In this document: positions 42,066 through 53,986 of the stretch, piece after piece | Layout of the letters: every line of letters begins with the position of its first letter | Numbering within the stretch: position 1 is the first letter of the stretch | Assembly: GCF_032884065.1 (NCBI RefSeq) | Contig: NC_088867.1 | Location: 45,385,453-45,449,452, forward strand | Direction of reading: 5' to 3' | Origin: Artemia franciscana | Taxonomy: Eukaryota > Arthropoda > Branchiopoda > Anostraca > Artemiidae | DNA: 64,000 nt | Program-made: the position numbers and the translations under genes | Notes under the pieces: generated by a model | What the model saw: the letters and a program-made list of their open reading frames with translations, nothing else | Databases searched by the model: none | What the model was told of the DNA's origin: nothing

Positions 42066-44359
42066 TCAGAAATTTTGACCTTTTAATTGTGCTTTTTTTG
42101 CCTGGGCCGCTGCACTGGGTGGTCTTATTTCTTCCGATTCCTTGAACTTATCTGAGTCTGATTCACTATCCGTATCTGAGGAACTAGTATTTGTGGATTT
42201 ATCGCCTGGTTCTTTTGAAGAAGAAGAAGTTTGAGATTTAGGCGTTGATCCTGCTTGTGCTTCAAAAATTTCTTCGCCTCGCGAAGTAGAGGGTCTACTA
42301 ATAGATTCGTCCTGTTGATTTCTGGGCTCGGGAGAATTGAACGATTCTTGGAAGCTTTGGGAGGATTCAAATGTCTTCTTGGGGTGCCTCCATTGCTTGA
42401 AATCCATATCTTCCGGGGGGTGGGGGGTTTTGCATTAAGGTTTCCTTCCAAGATACCCAGTCCTTTGGTTTTGCCTTTGAGACGGTTATATCGTGATACT
42501 GTTGTTCATCAGTAGCTGGATTAGTATAAAATGTATTCTGTCTAGTCTTAATTGGGTAATTAATGATAACCATTGCTTCTCTTAATGTTTGTTTTTGGGG
42601 TTGTATGTCCTTTTGTGACTCTATGTCCCCAAGAGTCTGTATAGCCTTATTTAATTCATCGTGTAACGATAAAGGTCTGTCTATCGGTGAAACAGGGTTT
42701 ACCAGATTGTCGGGGAAACGGTTTGGGGGGTAAGGGGTTGAAATTTTATCTGGAAAAAATTGTGATTTTGGAGAAATCGTATAGTCCAATCCTTCTGACT
42801 CCTCACTGGAAGATGAATCACTATTCCTCCGTCTCCGCGTAACGGGGGTACTTTTTTGTGGGGTAACCATATTTGTCATAGTTAGAAATTCATTAAATTT
42901 TTCTTCGTCACTACTGTTTTCAAAATATCCTTGTTTAAAATTAAAAGGTTTAAGCTCACTTGGTCTAGAACGAGGTGGTTCATTTTCGTCCTCTGAGGTA
43001 TTTGATGTTGAAGGTTGGGGGGTCCATGTTTCTGTGAATTTTGCCCTTTTTATACGACTAACATGCGTTTTATAGGTTTTTCCTGTTTTTGGTTTTAATA
43101 GTTTAAATGTAACATTATTATCATATCTCTTAATTATTCTTAACGGTCCCAGGTATCGGTCCGAAAGCTTCTTGCCGTCCGATTTGTTTTCATTTTTTAA
43201 GTAAACGCAATCTCCTACTTGGAAATCGAGTTTACCTTTGACGTTAGGAATACTTTTTGCCTCTTGCTTCCTTTTTGATTTTTCTATTTCTTGTTTTACA
43301 AGTTTATAAGTTTTCCTCATTCTATTGATAAATTCCTGTTTATAATCTTGAGAATCATTATAAAATTGTCGCGACTGTATAATTTCATTATAGGGGATTC
43401 TAAAGTCTCGTCCGAATAATATATTTAAATGGGTTATCGCGTATGACATGGGAATAAGCTGTATTAATTATATTTGTTAAATAAGGTAAGGTTTCGTGTC
43501 AATCCCTGATATTTTCTTTCGTATAAATACTTAAAATATTAGAGAATAGTTTGTGTCTGTTCTCTATTTTCCCATTGGCCTGGGGGTGATAGGGGCTCGA
43601 TACCAATTTACTTATTTGAAGAAAAGACATTAAATCCTTGGTTACTTTTGACACGAAGTTAGGGCCATCATCGCTTAATACTGTTTTAGGAATACCGAAA
43701 TTAAGGAATATTTTAGCGAGAGCTTTTGACGTTGCATACGCGCTTTGACTTTTTAATGGTTTAGCAAATGTGAAACCGAAAAAGTGATCAATTATTGACA
43801 GTACACAGGTGTGTTCTTCATTAGACGTGGGTAGTCCTCTGCTAGTATCATATGAATCAAAAGAAACTATATCAAATAGGAACCGGGCCGTAGGCGTTCT
43901 TCCTATCGCTGGATTAGGGTAGACTTGAGGATTTTTTCTTAAATTACATGTTTCACAATTATTAACGTGATTTTTTAACTTTGTTAAGGCTGAAGTAACG
44001 AAAAAGTATTGTTTCAATCTATGGAAGGTCTTATCTATTCCCAGATGACCTCCCACTTCAGAAAGAAAAAATTCAAAAGCGGGTTTTTCCAAAATTTGGG
44101 GTAACACTGGTACAATAGAAGTTTGATTTCTTTTATCGCTATCGGTCATTATTTTACATAGTATTTGTTCATCTAAATCGTAATAATAATTATCAATTTC
44201 TTTTTTAAAAGATTTCATTTCAACGGGTAGTTCTTTATCATATAAGAAATATTCTATTAGAGCAGCACAAATGTTGTCTTTCTTTTGATATATTTTTATA
44301 TTATTTAAAGATAGTGGGCTGTCTTTGTGTTTTTCTTCTACCAAATTATTGGTCTGCAT
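42066..44359 (-). pseudogene. pol: Integrase and long acidic C-terminal tail
   Basis: 44359-43499: zinc-binding region GGHLGIDKTFHRL and NNCETC, then the catalytic core with FDIVSFDSYD (first Asp), VLSDDGPNF (second Asp) and HPQANGKIENRHK (Glu). After a short break the 43449-42367 frame continues the core end and has a GPY/F-like segment (DRYLGPLRIIKRYDNNV). It then becomes a ~250-residue Ser/Pro/Glu-rich tail that shifts frame in a C/G run at about 42415 and continues, Ser/Asp/Glu-rich, to 42066. Integrase inserts the cDNA. The tail is unusually long and may be a chromatin-targeting or protein-interaction region. Confidence 0.85.
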
Positions 44360-44476
44360 TTTTAAATTTTTATTTTTTGGAGCATGTTTTCCTTTTATCG
44401 TGTTAATTTCTTCATTTTCATCTTCTAAGGGGGCATTATCTGGAAATCTACTAAGGTAGTCGCATGGGGCGTTTTG

Positions 44477-45902
44477 TTATCCTTTGAGATGTTCAAATTC
44501 ATAATCTAAATCCTGGATTTTCAGAATCCATCTCGCGAGTATTCCCGTTGGCTTTTTGAAAGTTTGTAGGTATTGAAGACTTTTGTGATTGGAACGTAGT
44601 TTAAATTTTCTTCCTACCAAGTAATGTTTAAATTTTTCTAAATGGTGGATAATCGATAATAATTCAAGTTGTGTCGCAGAATAATTACTTTCTCCAGGTG
44701 TAAGAGTACGCGAAGTATATGCTAAAACTTTTTCTTCCCCGTTTATTATTTGGGAGAGAATCGCCCCAATTCCCTTGGTTGAGGCATCCGTAGTAACAAC
44801 GAATTGTCCTGTTTGGAAGTCGGGTAAACATAAGATAGGTTCTGAAGTCAAAGCCTTTTTCAAATGATCTAATGAATTTTGAGCTATTTTAGACCACGTA
44901 ATTTTTTTGGTGTTTCCTCTTGTGAGGTCCGTGAGAGGTTTTGCTACTTGTGCGTAATTTCTTATAAATTTTCGAAAGTAGCTCATTAATCCTAAGATTT
45001 CTCGCAATTGTTTAATTGTTTGAGGGGGTTTTATATTTTTAACAGATTCTATCTTTTCAGGGTCTGGGGAAATTTGTCCTTGTGTTACAACTACTCCTAA
45101 AAATTTTAGTTTGGTTTGAAAAAGATTTACTTTTTCTGGTCTACATTTTAAATTGCCTTCTCTAAATTTCTCAAAGACTTTTGCTAGGGTTACTAAATGG
45201 TCTTCAGTATCTTTGTCCATAGCTATGACGTCATCAACAAAATGAATTATGTTATTTAGACCTCTCAATAAATGAAGGAGGGGTCTACACAATGCACTTG
45301 AACTGGTTTTTAGTCCAAATGGTACTCTTAAGTATTCGTAAGAACGACATTCTGCTGTTGAAAAAGCTGTTTTAAAAATATCGGCCCCTTTTATATTTAC
45401 TTGATGATAACCTTGTGTCAAATCTAGGGAAGTAAATATTTTATTTTTATTTGATATTGAATCTAGAATTTCGTCTATTCTAGGCAGGGGAAATGTGTCA
45501 CTTACTACCTATTTATTTAAAGCTTTATAATCTACCACTAATCTAAGGTCATTATTCTTTTTCGGGACTTAAATAACGGGGGGCGGAGTATGGGCTTATG
45601 CTTGGCCTTATGATTCGATTTTTTCTGAGCTCATGTATTTTGTTTATTAGCCATTCTTTATGTTTATAAGGAATCCTGTATGGTTGTTTTGCAACTGGCG
45701 GCCCCGTAGTTTGTATTGCGTGTTCATAAAATGGGATAAGTCCTATGTCGTCTTCAGATGTCGAAAAGACATCTTTATATTCCCACAATAAGTCGCATAA
45801 TTTTCGTTTTAATGAAACATCGGTTATGTGACTTATTTCAAATTTTTCAAGAAATTGAGATCTCGTCAGTGGATATTCTTTGTCAACTTTGATATTATTC
45901 AC
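44477..45902 (-). pseudogene. pol: Reverse transcriptase and RNase H
   Basis: The frame 45902-45552 holds the RT N-terminus (EHAIQTTGPPVAKQPYRIPY, then IIRPSISPYSAP). After a frame change, the LDLTQGYHQV motif and the core from 45421 follow (YEYLRVPFGLKTSSSAL; active site HFVDDVIAM), then the thumb and RNase H (VVTTDASTKGIGAIL with the first Asp, ATQLELLSII with the Glu). An in-frame TAG lies at about 45511 and a TAA at 44479-44477 before the spacer to integrase. In RNase H the position usually TDH reads SNH, so a metal-binding Asp may be lost. Confidence 0.85.
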
Positions 45903-46197
45903 TAAGTTTTTTTTCCGAATTTTTCCAATTATTAATATCGGATTCCGATACCATTTGTATCTCTACTAAACATGTACCTTTACTTAGGGTGATTAGGTCG
46001 TTTTCGTGGGTGTTCGTTACCCAAATATAACCTTCACCTTTTTCGTAATTTATAATTTGTTCTTCGCAAACTACATTTTTCGAGAGATCTTCCGACGGCG
46101 ATGCTACCCAAATTTCATTTTTATCATTAACTGGTTCTAACATTTGTGATATTTGGACCCTCTGCATTGACTTAGGGGGAATTTTAGTTTTTCTCAC
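45895..46197 (-). pseudogene. pol: Protease-RT linker region of pol
   Basis: A 100-codon frame (MRKTKIPPKSMQRVQISQML, then GYIWVTNTHENDLITLSKGT) just upstream of RT, overlapping it by 8 bases in another frame. The pattern of short beta strands resembles the region between protease and RT in gypsy elements. There is no catalytic motif of its own. Confidence 0.55.
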
Positions 46198-46389
46198 TAC
46201 GAATCCATAATATTTTTCGTTATGACTTTCTTTTATTGAGTTTAGGATATTATCTTCTGGTTTTTTTTCTGGGAGTTTCTATATTCACTAGTTTTTTCCA
46301 TAAATATGTAATTTCTTGAATTTGTTTTTCTCTATACTCCTTCATGTTGCCTATGTTTTTTTTTTACCTTGTTTGCTCGTATGTTATAT

Positions 46390-46746
46390 ATCTCTGATTT
46401 GTGTCGGATATATAAACTTTGAGTTTGCTACATCTAATAATATTTTATTGGCTTTTAAAAAATTAGCGCCTATTATTGCCTCGTATGGAAAATTTTTACA
46501 AACTATAAATCAAGTATAGAAATTTCTGTTATCTTTGCGCAAGGCTAGGTACACCGTGCCTTTTACATCCAGGTCATGTCCAGTCACACTTGATAAATTG
46601 GGACATATATTGCTCATTCGTCGTTTAATATAATTGGGTAATTTGTTAAATACGGATGTATTTATCCCATTGACGGTTGCCCCTGAATCTATAAGGGCTG
46701 AGAAATAAATATTTCCTGCATTAAAATTTTCAAATACTGGTAACAT
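46390..46746 (-). pseudogene. pol: Aspartic protease
   Basis: FSALIDSGATVNGINTSVF contains the DSGA active site. The frame meets TGA at 46512-46510 and continues in the same phase with YEAIIGANFL, the second conserved element of retropepsins (hydrophobic-hydrophobic-G), to about 46390. It would cleave Gag-Pol after assembly. The stop inactivates it. Confidence 0.75.
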
Positions 46747-46879
46747 ATTATTATTATTTGCACTTAAAAATGGTATTATTACTGGAGGGGACCTATAAAT
46801 TATCTTGCCACCAAATTTTGGTCCTACGAATTTTGGGGGCTTATATCGTTTCCCTGGGGCTCCCAGATGTCAGGTGTAG

Positions 46880-48004
46880 AACTTTCATTTGTTCTATTTT
46901 GGGTTTCTTGATTATTATTTGAGTTTTAGCTATTATATGGCTGCCATCGGCTGATATTTTTTCCTCTTGTATTTCCGTTCCAACTATTACTGGGTTGATT
47001 CGTCCTTTCACGATACCCTCCGCGATATTGATACGTATTGCGTTGGAAATTCTGATTTGGGGTGGGGTAATTATTTCTTGTTACAAAGGTGTTCCCTCAA
47101 TTGTCTCTAGGGGCGTACCCACAATAGTTTGTCCCCCTGGACAAACGGTTACCCGTTCCCCTAATATTTGGGCAATAAATATTGTTTCCGAAACAATTTC
47201 TTGCGATATGTCCTGACCGGTTGCAGGTGTAGCACCTAAGTGGTTCATTAATGGCTTGTGCCCTCATTTGATTATTGGGGGCAAAGCGTACTTGTCTTGG
47301 AGGTGTGGTGGTTCAAACTTGATTTCGAAGCGGTTTTGGCAATGATTCTCTGAAAAAAAATTGCGGAGAGGGATCTCTTGATTTTATAACTGTTTTACTT
47401 TCTACTGCATTTATTGACAGTTTTTGATGCTGCAGGACTATGGAATCAATTTCCACGGCTGTCTCTATCTCCTGAACTGCCAGTTCTAAGTCGTCGATAT
47501 TTTTGGAAATTAAGAGACGATATAATTTTGGGTTGAGTCCCTCTTTAAATGCGTTTAGTATTATTTTTTCATACAATTCCCCTTCACCTGGACCGTATCG
47601 CGCTTCTGTTGCAATTCTAATTTTATTTAAATATTCCCTGACGTTTTGGGTCTGTTCGAAAGTTAGTAATCCATGTTTTAGTTTGTTCAATGAACTAGTA
47701 TCGATGAATCTCTTTTGAAAAGCCTGTTGTAATAACTCTATTGAGTTAATTGTCGAGGTGGCTTCTGTTCCTACGGTATTTTCAATTTGTTTTAAAAATG
47801 TCAAAGCCTATCCTTTTAGTCTTAAGAGTAGCATGTTTTTTAGTACTTTAAGTCGATTTTTGTCATTTCCACGAATTGTCCTAAATGGATGTTGAATTGA
47901 TCTACATCTGTATCCCCTTCATAATCAGGTAATGATTTGGTAATTTCTACCGAAGTTGCAAGAATTTGTTGCGCTTTTAATAATTCATCTTGCTTCTGAG
48001 CCAT
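46880..48004 (-). pseudogene. gag: Gag with CCHC zinc knuckle
   Basis: ATG at 48004 (MAQKQDELLKAQQILATSVE), with a frameshift near 47868 and TAG just above 47804. The 47804-47313 frame (FLKQIENTVGTEATSTINSI, then QTQNVREYLNKIRIATEARY and KIILNAFKEGLNPKLYRLL) is a retrotransposon Gag capsid domain. After TGA at 47315-47313 the same phase continues to a CX2CX4HX4C knuckle, CYTCNRSGHIARNC (47234-47193), and a basic Asn/Arg-rich end with more stops. It binds and packages element RNA. Confidence 0.8.
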
Positions 48005-48302
48005 ATTTGTTATTTTAGTTCAGTTTTTATTTAAAGAATTATTGAAGCTATTCGGTATATAATAATTTAGTTTTTTATAAAATTTATTGGTATTTCATTT
48101 TAACTACTGAAGATTCTAATTATTTTTAGATGGGGTACTCAAAAAAAAGATACACAAGTAGAAATAAAACTATACTGCACTTAAATAATGTAAAATTAAA
48201 TGCACTTAAAATCAAAAAATAATTTGTGAATAATCATATTTGTCTAGGGTAGCAGGTAGTCATGTTGTCAGGCATATACAGTTCCGTTAGTGTCTTTATT
48301 GA

Positions 48303-48313
48303 CGACCGTGCCA
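48303..48313 (-). other. Primer-binding site
   Basis: On the minus strand TGGCACGGTCG begins two bases after the 5' LTR end (CCGTAACA). TGGC-starting PBS sequences complementary to a tRNA 3' end (CCA) are usual in Ty3/gypsy elements. The matching tRNA was not identified. Confidence 0.65.
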
Positions 48314-48317
48314 AATG

Positions 48318-49160
48318 TTACGGGGGGGGGGGTTTCTTCTAAAGTTATTGGATTGTAGTGTTTTTTATGAATTTAAGTTGGATTGTGGCATGGGAGCTGT
48401 ATAGTTAAGGGACACAGACTAGGAGGGTTCTATTGACAAGTCTCTATATCCATGGAGATGAAATCATTATCATGACGTTTAGGTCTGCCGAAATGGGCAG
48501 ATTCCCTTGGGAACGAACCAGTAGACAATAGGAACTGTACCTATACCTTGACTCAAAGACAAACACAATTATTGACAATAATTTTATTTTCTTACTTCAT
48601 ATACAACTTCAGGTAAAATGACTCCAATGAAAGATAGCAGTATAATGTGCATCAAAGAGTGACTACCAAAAACTGAATTGCACTCCTAACTTTTGGTTCA
48701 CCTTATATATCCCGAATCAACCCGGATTTCTAAATTAAGCACTGGGTAGACTGACCTCAGAAATGTTGCAACTCAACTCTTATTTTGATTATACAACATA
48801 AATCTAATTTTGGTAGTCAAAAAAAGTATCATTTTGTATCGTTTTCGACTACCAAAATTGGTAGCTGTAAAACTTGCTTTAATTGCGAAATTGTAACCGA
48901 AATTGCTTGCTGTAAAGCTATCATTAAAAACTATCAAAAAAGGTATTATTTTCGACTACCAAAATTGGTAGCTGTAAAACTTGCTGTAATTGCGAAATTG
49001 TAAGCAAAATTGCTTGCTGTGAAACTTGTGCCAAAAAAGTAAAACTTTGTTTTACTTTTGTAAAACTTTTGTTTGAAACCTTCTAAAGTGAACGAAATGA
49101 GAGACTTGGTTTTGAGTTCTGAAAAGGGGGGGGGAGGGGGTTGCTGGTCCATATATTACA
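48318..49160 (-). repeat. 5' LTR of the gypsy-like element
   Basis: Direct repeat of 32509-33350, with roughly 30 substitutions and a 4-base indel by eye (about 96% identical). It contains the same internal ~140 bp duplication (about 48845 and 48949). AATAATTTTATTTTC and TATATATCC stretches could serve as promoter or polyadenylation signals, but this is not certain. Confidence 0.93.
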
Positions 49161-49610
49161 GTTTCACTTTTTAAAACCCACATATTTTTAAAGGTCAGGA
49201 CCCTCTAGAGGGAGGGGTAATGGAGGTAGGAGCTTCAAATACCTTCCCAGGACATAATTTAGCCTGTGACCCATCCCTGAAAGTTTCATTTTCCTAACCT
49301 AACCCCTTTCCAAGATAGCAAGAAGTCACTTAACTAGAATTTTCTGTATTAACAGAGCAGGCTATTCAAATAGCTAAGAAATAAACTTATCTTTAGAATT
49401 AGATTTGGTAAAATTCTAGTTAATTGACTTCTTGCTATCTTAAGGGCCCTCTAAAGGGAGAAAGAGTGGAGGTTGGTACTTTAAAATACCTTCCCGGGAC
49501 ATACTTTAGCCTGTAGACCCATCCCTGAAAGTTTCATTTTCCTAACCTAAACCCTTTCTTAGATAGCAAGATGCCAGTTAACTAGAATTTTACCTCATTG
49601 TCACTTCACC
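49161..49610. repeat. Dispersed repeat flanking the LTR element
   Basis: Contains GACCCTCTAGAGGGAG, ATACCTTCCCAGGACATAAT, CATCCCTGAAAGTTTCATTT and AAGATAGCAAGAAGTCA twice, with inverted AAATTCTAGTTAATTGACTT ends. The family recurs at 61655-62890. The first ~80 bp match the sequence expected to follow the left flank at 32508, so the LTR element split one copy. Confidence 0.75.
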
Positions 49611-50180
49611 TGTAAATTAAATTGACTATGACAAAATTCAGAATAAGTAATTGCATGGGAAATGTATAGGCTAATGTGGGCTTTATATTTAACTAAGGTT
49701 AAAAAGGATATGTCAGGTTAACATAGAATTTGCAACATAAGCAATGTTATATTTGGATTCAATATACATTGTTGATTAGGCTATAGAGGTGATTTTGTTT
49801 CTTAGATATCTGAATACTCCATTAATATAAATATTTACCTTCAAGTACATATAGAACTAGCATAAAAAGGAAAATGGTACCATTTTTGATTCATTATATT
49901 TTGCTTTGTTTCAACATAATACTCATTACCCTGACAATACACCTCTCCTCCTGATGGTTGCATTTATTGTTCTTTCCATTGATCGATTTATTATGAAACT
50001 GGTCATGCTGTGTAGACTCAAAATATCCAGTTCAGTCTGAAGTATTGTGCTGAATAAAGAATACCATTTTAAATGAATAAAAAATGTAAATGATAATAGA
50101 AGGAAACATGATAATATGATGAATATTAAACAAACTGCATATTAAAAAGCAAGACTTTCATTGTGTTTGCTTTTTTTTAG
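49611..50180. other. Unannotated AT-rich sequence
   Basis: No motif or repeat recognised, apart from a final T-run and TTTTTTTTAG that form a good splice acceptor at 50180. Confidence 0.5.
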
Positions 50181-50372
50181 CTAGATTGCCAACATGTCCT
50201 AAGGCTATGTATAAGATCAACAGGGGACTTTGGAGAAACTTTCACTAATGTGACTTTAACCATAAAAGAGCATAAAATTAGTAATCTAAAAATACCTCTT
50301 TTTATTTCTAGTATGTCTTCTTCTGAGAGTCACTATTCTGCATTTTTACCAAAATTGTATTCCATTGCTTAA
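50181..50372 (+). CDS. Candidate terminal exon (unknown), 63 codons
   Basis: After TTTGCTTTTTTTTAG a frame stays open for 63 codons (LDCQHVLRLCIRSTGDFGET, then FTNVTLTIKEHKISNLKIPL) to TAA 50370-50372. This is longer than expected by chance in DNA this AT-rich. It does not resemble the continuation of the BOD1 domain. No start codon, domain or homologue is recognised. Confidence 0.25.
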   Translation, partial: LDCQHVLRLCIRSTGDFGETFTNVTLTIKEHKISNLKIPLFISSMSSSESHYSAFLPKLYSIA

Positions 50373-51087
50373 ATTGCATATGTCAACAAAGTAAGGCAGT
50401 GGTCCACCTATTATTTCCTGAGTCTAAAGGCCCATTTTATGCCTCAGACATTCACTTTTTACTTTAAAGATGGTAACAGGGGAAGGATGAACTTTAATTT
50501 TTCAGTTGTACAAATTGAAAATCCTTGAATGATTCCACTTCAAACAAGGAGTAAAATTCATAGTTCTTCATTAAAAAGTTAGAAACAGGGGGAGGGGTAG
50601 CTGAGGGTATAAATGGTCCTTTTTGTCTCCACCCTTCAGCTAAAAAGTAGGAATGAAGAGAAAAAGGCAAGGCAAAGGGGCTGCAGACCCATTTATTGCC
50701 TTGAACATCTTTCAGCATCAAATCAGAAGTTAGCTTGTTTTTGCACTAAGCCAGGACTTAGTTCACTTTACCTTAAATTACCTTAAATCACAGCTTGGAG
50801 CAATATAAGTATTTTCCATCCTTGTGATGCTCCAGTGATGAAAAATTTCGTTTGGTGTAGGTTGTGGTTGTTGATCTAGACCCTTGTGGAGGAATCTGCA
50901 GCTTCCTATCTACACTAACTTTTTAGTGTAGATGTTAAATGTTTCATGTTTAGATGTTTCAAAACATCTAACTTTTTTCTAATGTTTTGGCTACCATAAG
51001 AAATAATTTATCAGTCCATGAAATTTTCAAATTGACAACTCATAGTTTCACAATCAACAATAGGCTTCTTGTGGACAACTTTCTGTG
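50373..51087. other. Unannotated sequence
   Basis: No gene recognised. A small direct repeat, AGATGTTAAATGTTTCATGT / AGATGTTTCAAAACATCTAA, lies near 50930-50970. Confidence 0.4.
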
Positions 51088-53986
51088 TTTCATTTTTCAT
51101 TTTATTTCATTTATTTATTAATCACACATACATGTATATATAGGCCCATGGGCTCATGGGGAGACAAGCTTGAAAAACTAGGCCTAGGCATACTATAACA
51201 AACTTACACTAGAATACAGAGATAAACATGACGGTAAAGATACAATAGCACAACAATAATATGAAAGTAGCATCTCTGCCTAGGATCGTCCAATATTATT
51301 GAAAAATAGAAAATTTCAATATTATTTAACATTAAATTAATACTGGAAGATAGCTGAGAGCCCCACAATTACCCAGAGCAACAAACCATACAAATAACTT
51401 TGCCTTATTAAAAAAAATGCTTAATTAAAAATAATCCTGAACTAAATGAAATTTAAGTTTCCTTTTTGTTAAACAGATAGAGAAAAATTTATCAATAAGA
51501 GCCTTGTGAGCATCCCAGCACCAAGCTATCAACACAAACAGAGCAAATTTAGATCTGTCAGTATTATACTTGTCAATGTAGATACTCTTTTTTTGTAGAG
51601 TGTTATAATTATGTAAATCTTGTGATTGGGAGAGCAAACTTTGATTGAGGAAATATGGTGGTAATTTCTTAATGTCATAATTGAATTTGAAAAGAATTGG
51701 ACCAAAAGTAAATTGTTGAGAAACTGGAAGTATATCTAGATAAGTATATAAAGATGCTGTTGAAGACTTATTTGGAAGTTCAATAGGTGATGGAATAAAA
51801 AGTTTAAGGATTCTTAGGAGTTTATTTTGTAAAATCTATAGATAAATATTCTAGAGAACAATAATCAATATTAGTCTGAATCAAAGCATAGTAAATACTT
51901 CTTAAAGCAGTGTAGGGTAAATAAAGCTTCAACCTTCGCATTAAACCAACATACCTTGAAATCGTTAAGCATAGATTTTGAATGTGTGTTTAAAAAGATA
52001 AGCTTTCATCAATCACAAGTCCAAGGTACTTTGTCATTTTCACCTGAGATACTGATAATAGATACTTTCAAGAAGTAACTTGGGTAATATGAGGGCAGAT
52101 ATTAGACTTTCTGCTGTAAATTATGAAATTAGTTTTTGGTGCATTCAAAGAAATACAATTTGAAGGACACCAATCAAGAACATTAGAAAATGCAGTATTC
52201 AGTTTTGCCTTGAACTCCTTGTCATTCCTCTCAGAAATTGAAACTGCCATGTCATCAGCAAAATGCATGTTGAGACATGGGAATGTAAAAGTGCAATGAA
52301 GATCATTGATATAAATTAAAAAAAGCTGAGGACCTAAAACAAAGCTTTGAGCTACCCCAACCTTCAAAGACTGAGGTAGAGGCAAAGAAAGGCAATTGCC
52401 TCCATCTAATTGTTGCTTTCCCTTATCAAGATAAGATTTAACTAGATAACACCTGTCTGCACATACCACAATTATCCAATTTTTGAAAAAGAATACAATG
52501 AGATATTGTATTGAATGCTTTTTTAAAATCTAAATATATTGTTGCTGGAATTTCACCTCTATCTAAGTATTCATGACTATATTGGATGAGAGCAACAATA
52601 GCATGTTCAGTATTGTGTCCAGACGAGAAACCAAACTGGGAATTTGTGAAGAAATTAGACGATTTAAAAAAGTCATAAAACCTCTTTTAAATTGCCTTCT
52701 CAAATATTTAGAAAACGCAGACAAAATAGAAATAGGGCAGTAATTAGATGGGTTTTAGGAGAGTCACCTTTTTGAAGTGGAATTATCCTCGCCTCTTTAA
52801 AAGCAGATGGGAAAACTTCAGTTTTCCTCAGTATTACTGAGACAATATCTTTCCTTCAGTATTACTGAAGACAATATCTCTTAAACAATTTTAGAACTAG
52901 ACCTGTCAATTCTTGCTGAATTACCTGGATTTAGATCACATACTATTTTTGTTATTTCAGACTGCAAAATAGGCCCAAGAAAAATTGAATTACTTTGAGG
53001 AGATGGAAGGTATGACAAAAAATGTTTATTACTCCGTGAATCAGACTAGTTCATTGTTGATGAAACAATTTTCTCTCCTATATTAGCAAAATAAGTATTC
53101 AAAATATCAGCCACTTTTTCCGATTTATTAGTAGTCGGTACATCATCTAAGCTAATAACTTCAGGAAACTTAGATTTCCTTTCTTTTTTTTATAAAAGAA
53201 TTAATTAAAGCCCACGTTTTGCGAGGAGAATTTTGAGCTTCTGCAAAAGACTCTTTATAATATCTATGTGTTGACAATTATATCAGTGTGGTTAATTTGT
53301 TTTTGAAAATTCGAAAATTTTTAATATTATAATCAGTTGGATTCTTTAACTGCTTTTTAAATATCTGATTTTTTTTTCTTAACTAATATCTAAATTCCAG
53401 ACGTTATCCATGGCCTTTTAGGAAATTTTTCTCTGCAAATTTTATTTGTAACAAATGGGCAACTAGAATCAAGTTAGCAATTGAAATTTCTTAGAAAATT
53501 ATCAGTTGCCATATCTGTATCCTCTGTTGATATTACATCCTGCCAATCCAACAGTCCATGACTTTCATTCAGGTGCTTTAATGTCATTTTATTTATTAAC
53601 CGTACTTGACGTTCCTTACTTACCTGTGGTATTTTATAAGTAAAAGCTAAATCTGAAACGACGAAATGATCGAATATATCACTTACAACAGCAAAATTTG
53701 CTTGAATTGGTAAAGATGAAAAAATATTATCAATAAGAGAAGAAGAACTAGGTGAAATTCTTGTAGGTATCAGGCAAGTAGGAAGCAGATACGCAGAAAA
53801 GCAAGAAGACAATAACTCAACAGAAGATTCATTTGAGGCTTATAGAAGGTCAATATTGAAATCTCCGGAAAGGATAGCTTCTTTACCTTGAAAATGAGGT
53901 CGATGCAAAAAATCATGGAGTTTAGAGGGGAAAAATTTGACTGGAGAAGAAGGCGGTCGGTATACTACGCAAAAAAAATATCGCCC
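51088..53986 (-). mobile_element. Second copy of non-LTR element B, 5' truncated
   Basis: Matches 19230-22129 end to end: 3' UTR (CCCATGGGGAGACAAGC), RT fragments (51637-51425 and 52469-52068 with HFADDMAVS), endonuclease fragment (53812-53474 with an SDIFDHF version of the SDH motif). It stops abruptly inside the endonuclease at 53986, a usual 5' truncation. Many substitutions, indels and stops break all frames. It lacks the AAGTTC tail of copy 1. It keeps GGG at 53457-53459, where copy 1 has GG. Confidence 0.88.

Larger units (their letters stand above)
32509..49160 (-). mobile_element. 16.65 kb errantivirus-like Ty3/gypsy element with accessory genes
   Basis: Two direct LTRs of about 842 bp bound a minus-strand element with the order LTR - PBS - gag - PR - RT/RH - IN - ANGEL-like - SOCS-box - F-type env - small ORF - PPT - LTR. 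gag-PR-RT-RH-IN order, a PBS starting TGGCA, and an envelope with an F-type fusion module place it with gypsy/errantivirus-like elements, which are usually 6-10 kb; this one is about twice as long. Nearly every ORF carries an isolated stop or frameshift, and the LTRs differ at roughly 30 sites by eye, so the copy is old and defective. It probably sits in an intron of the BOD1-like gene, antisense to it. Confidence 0.88.
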
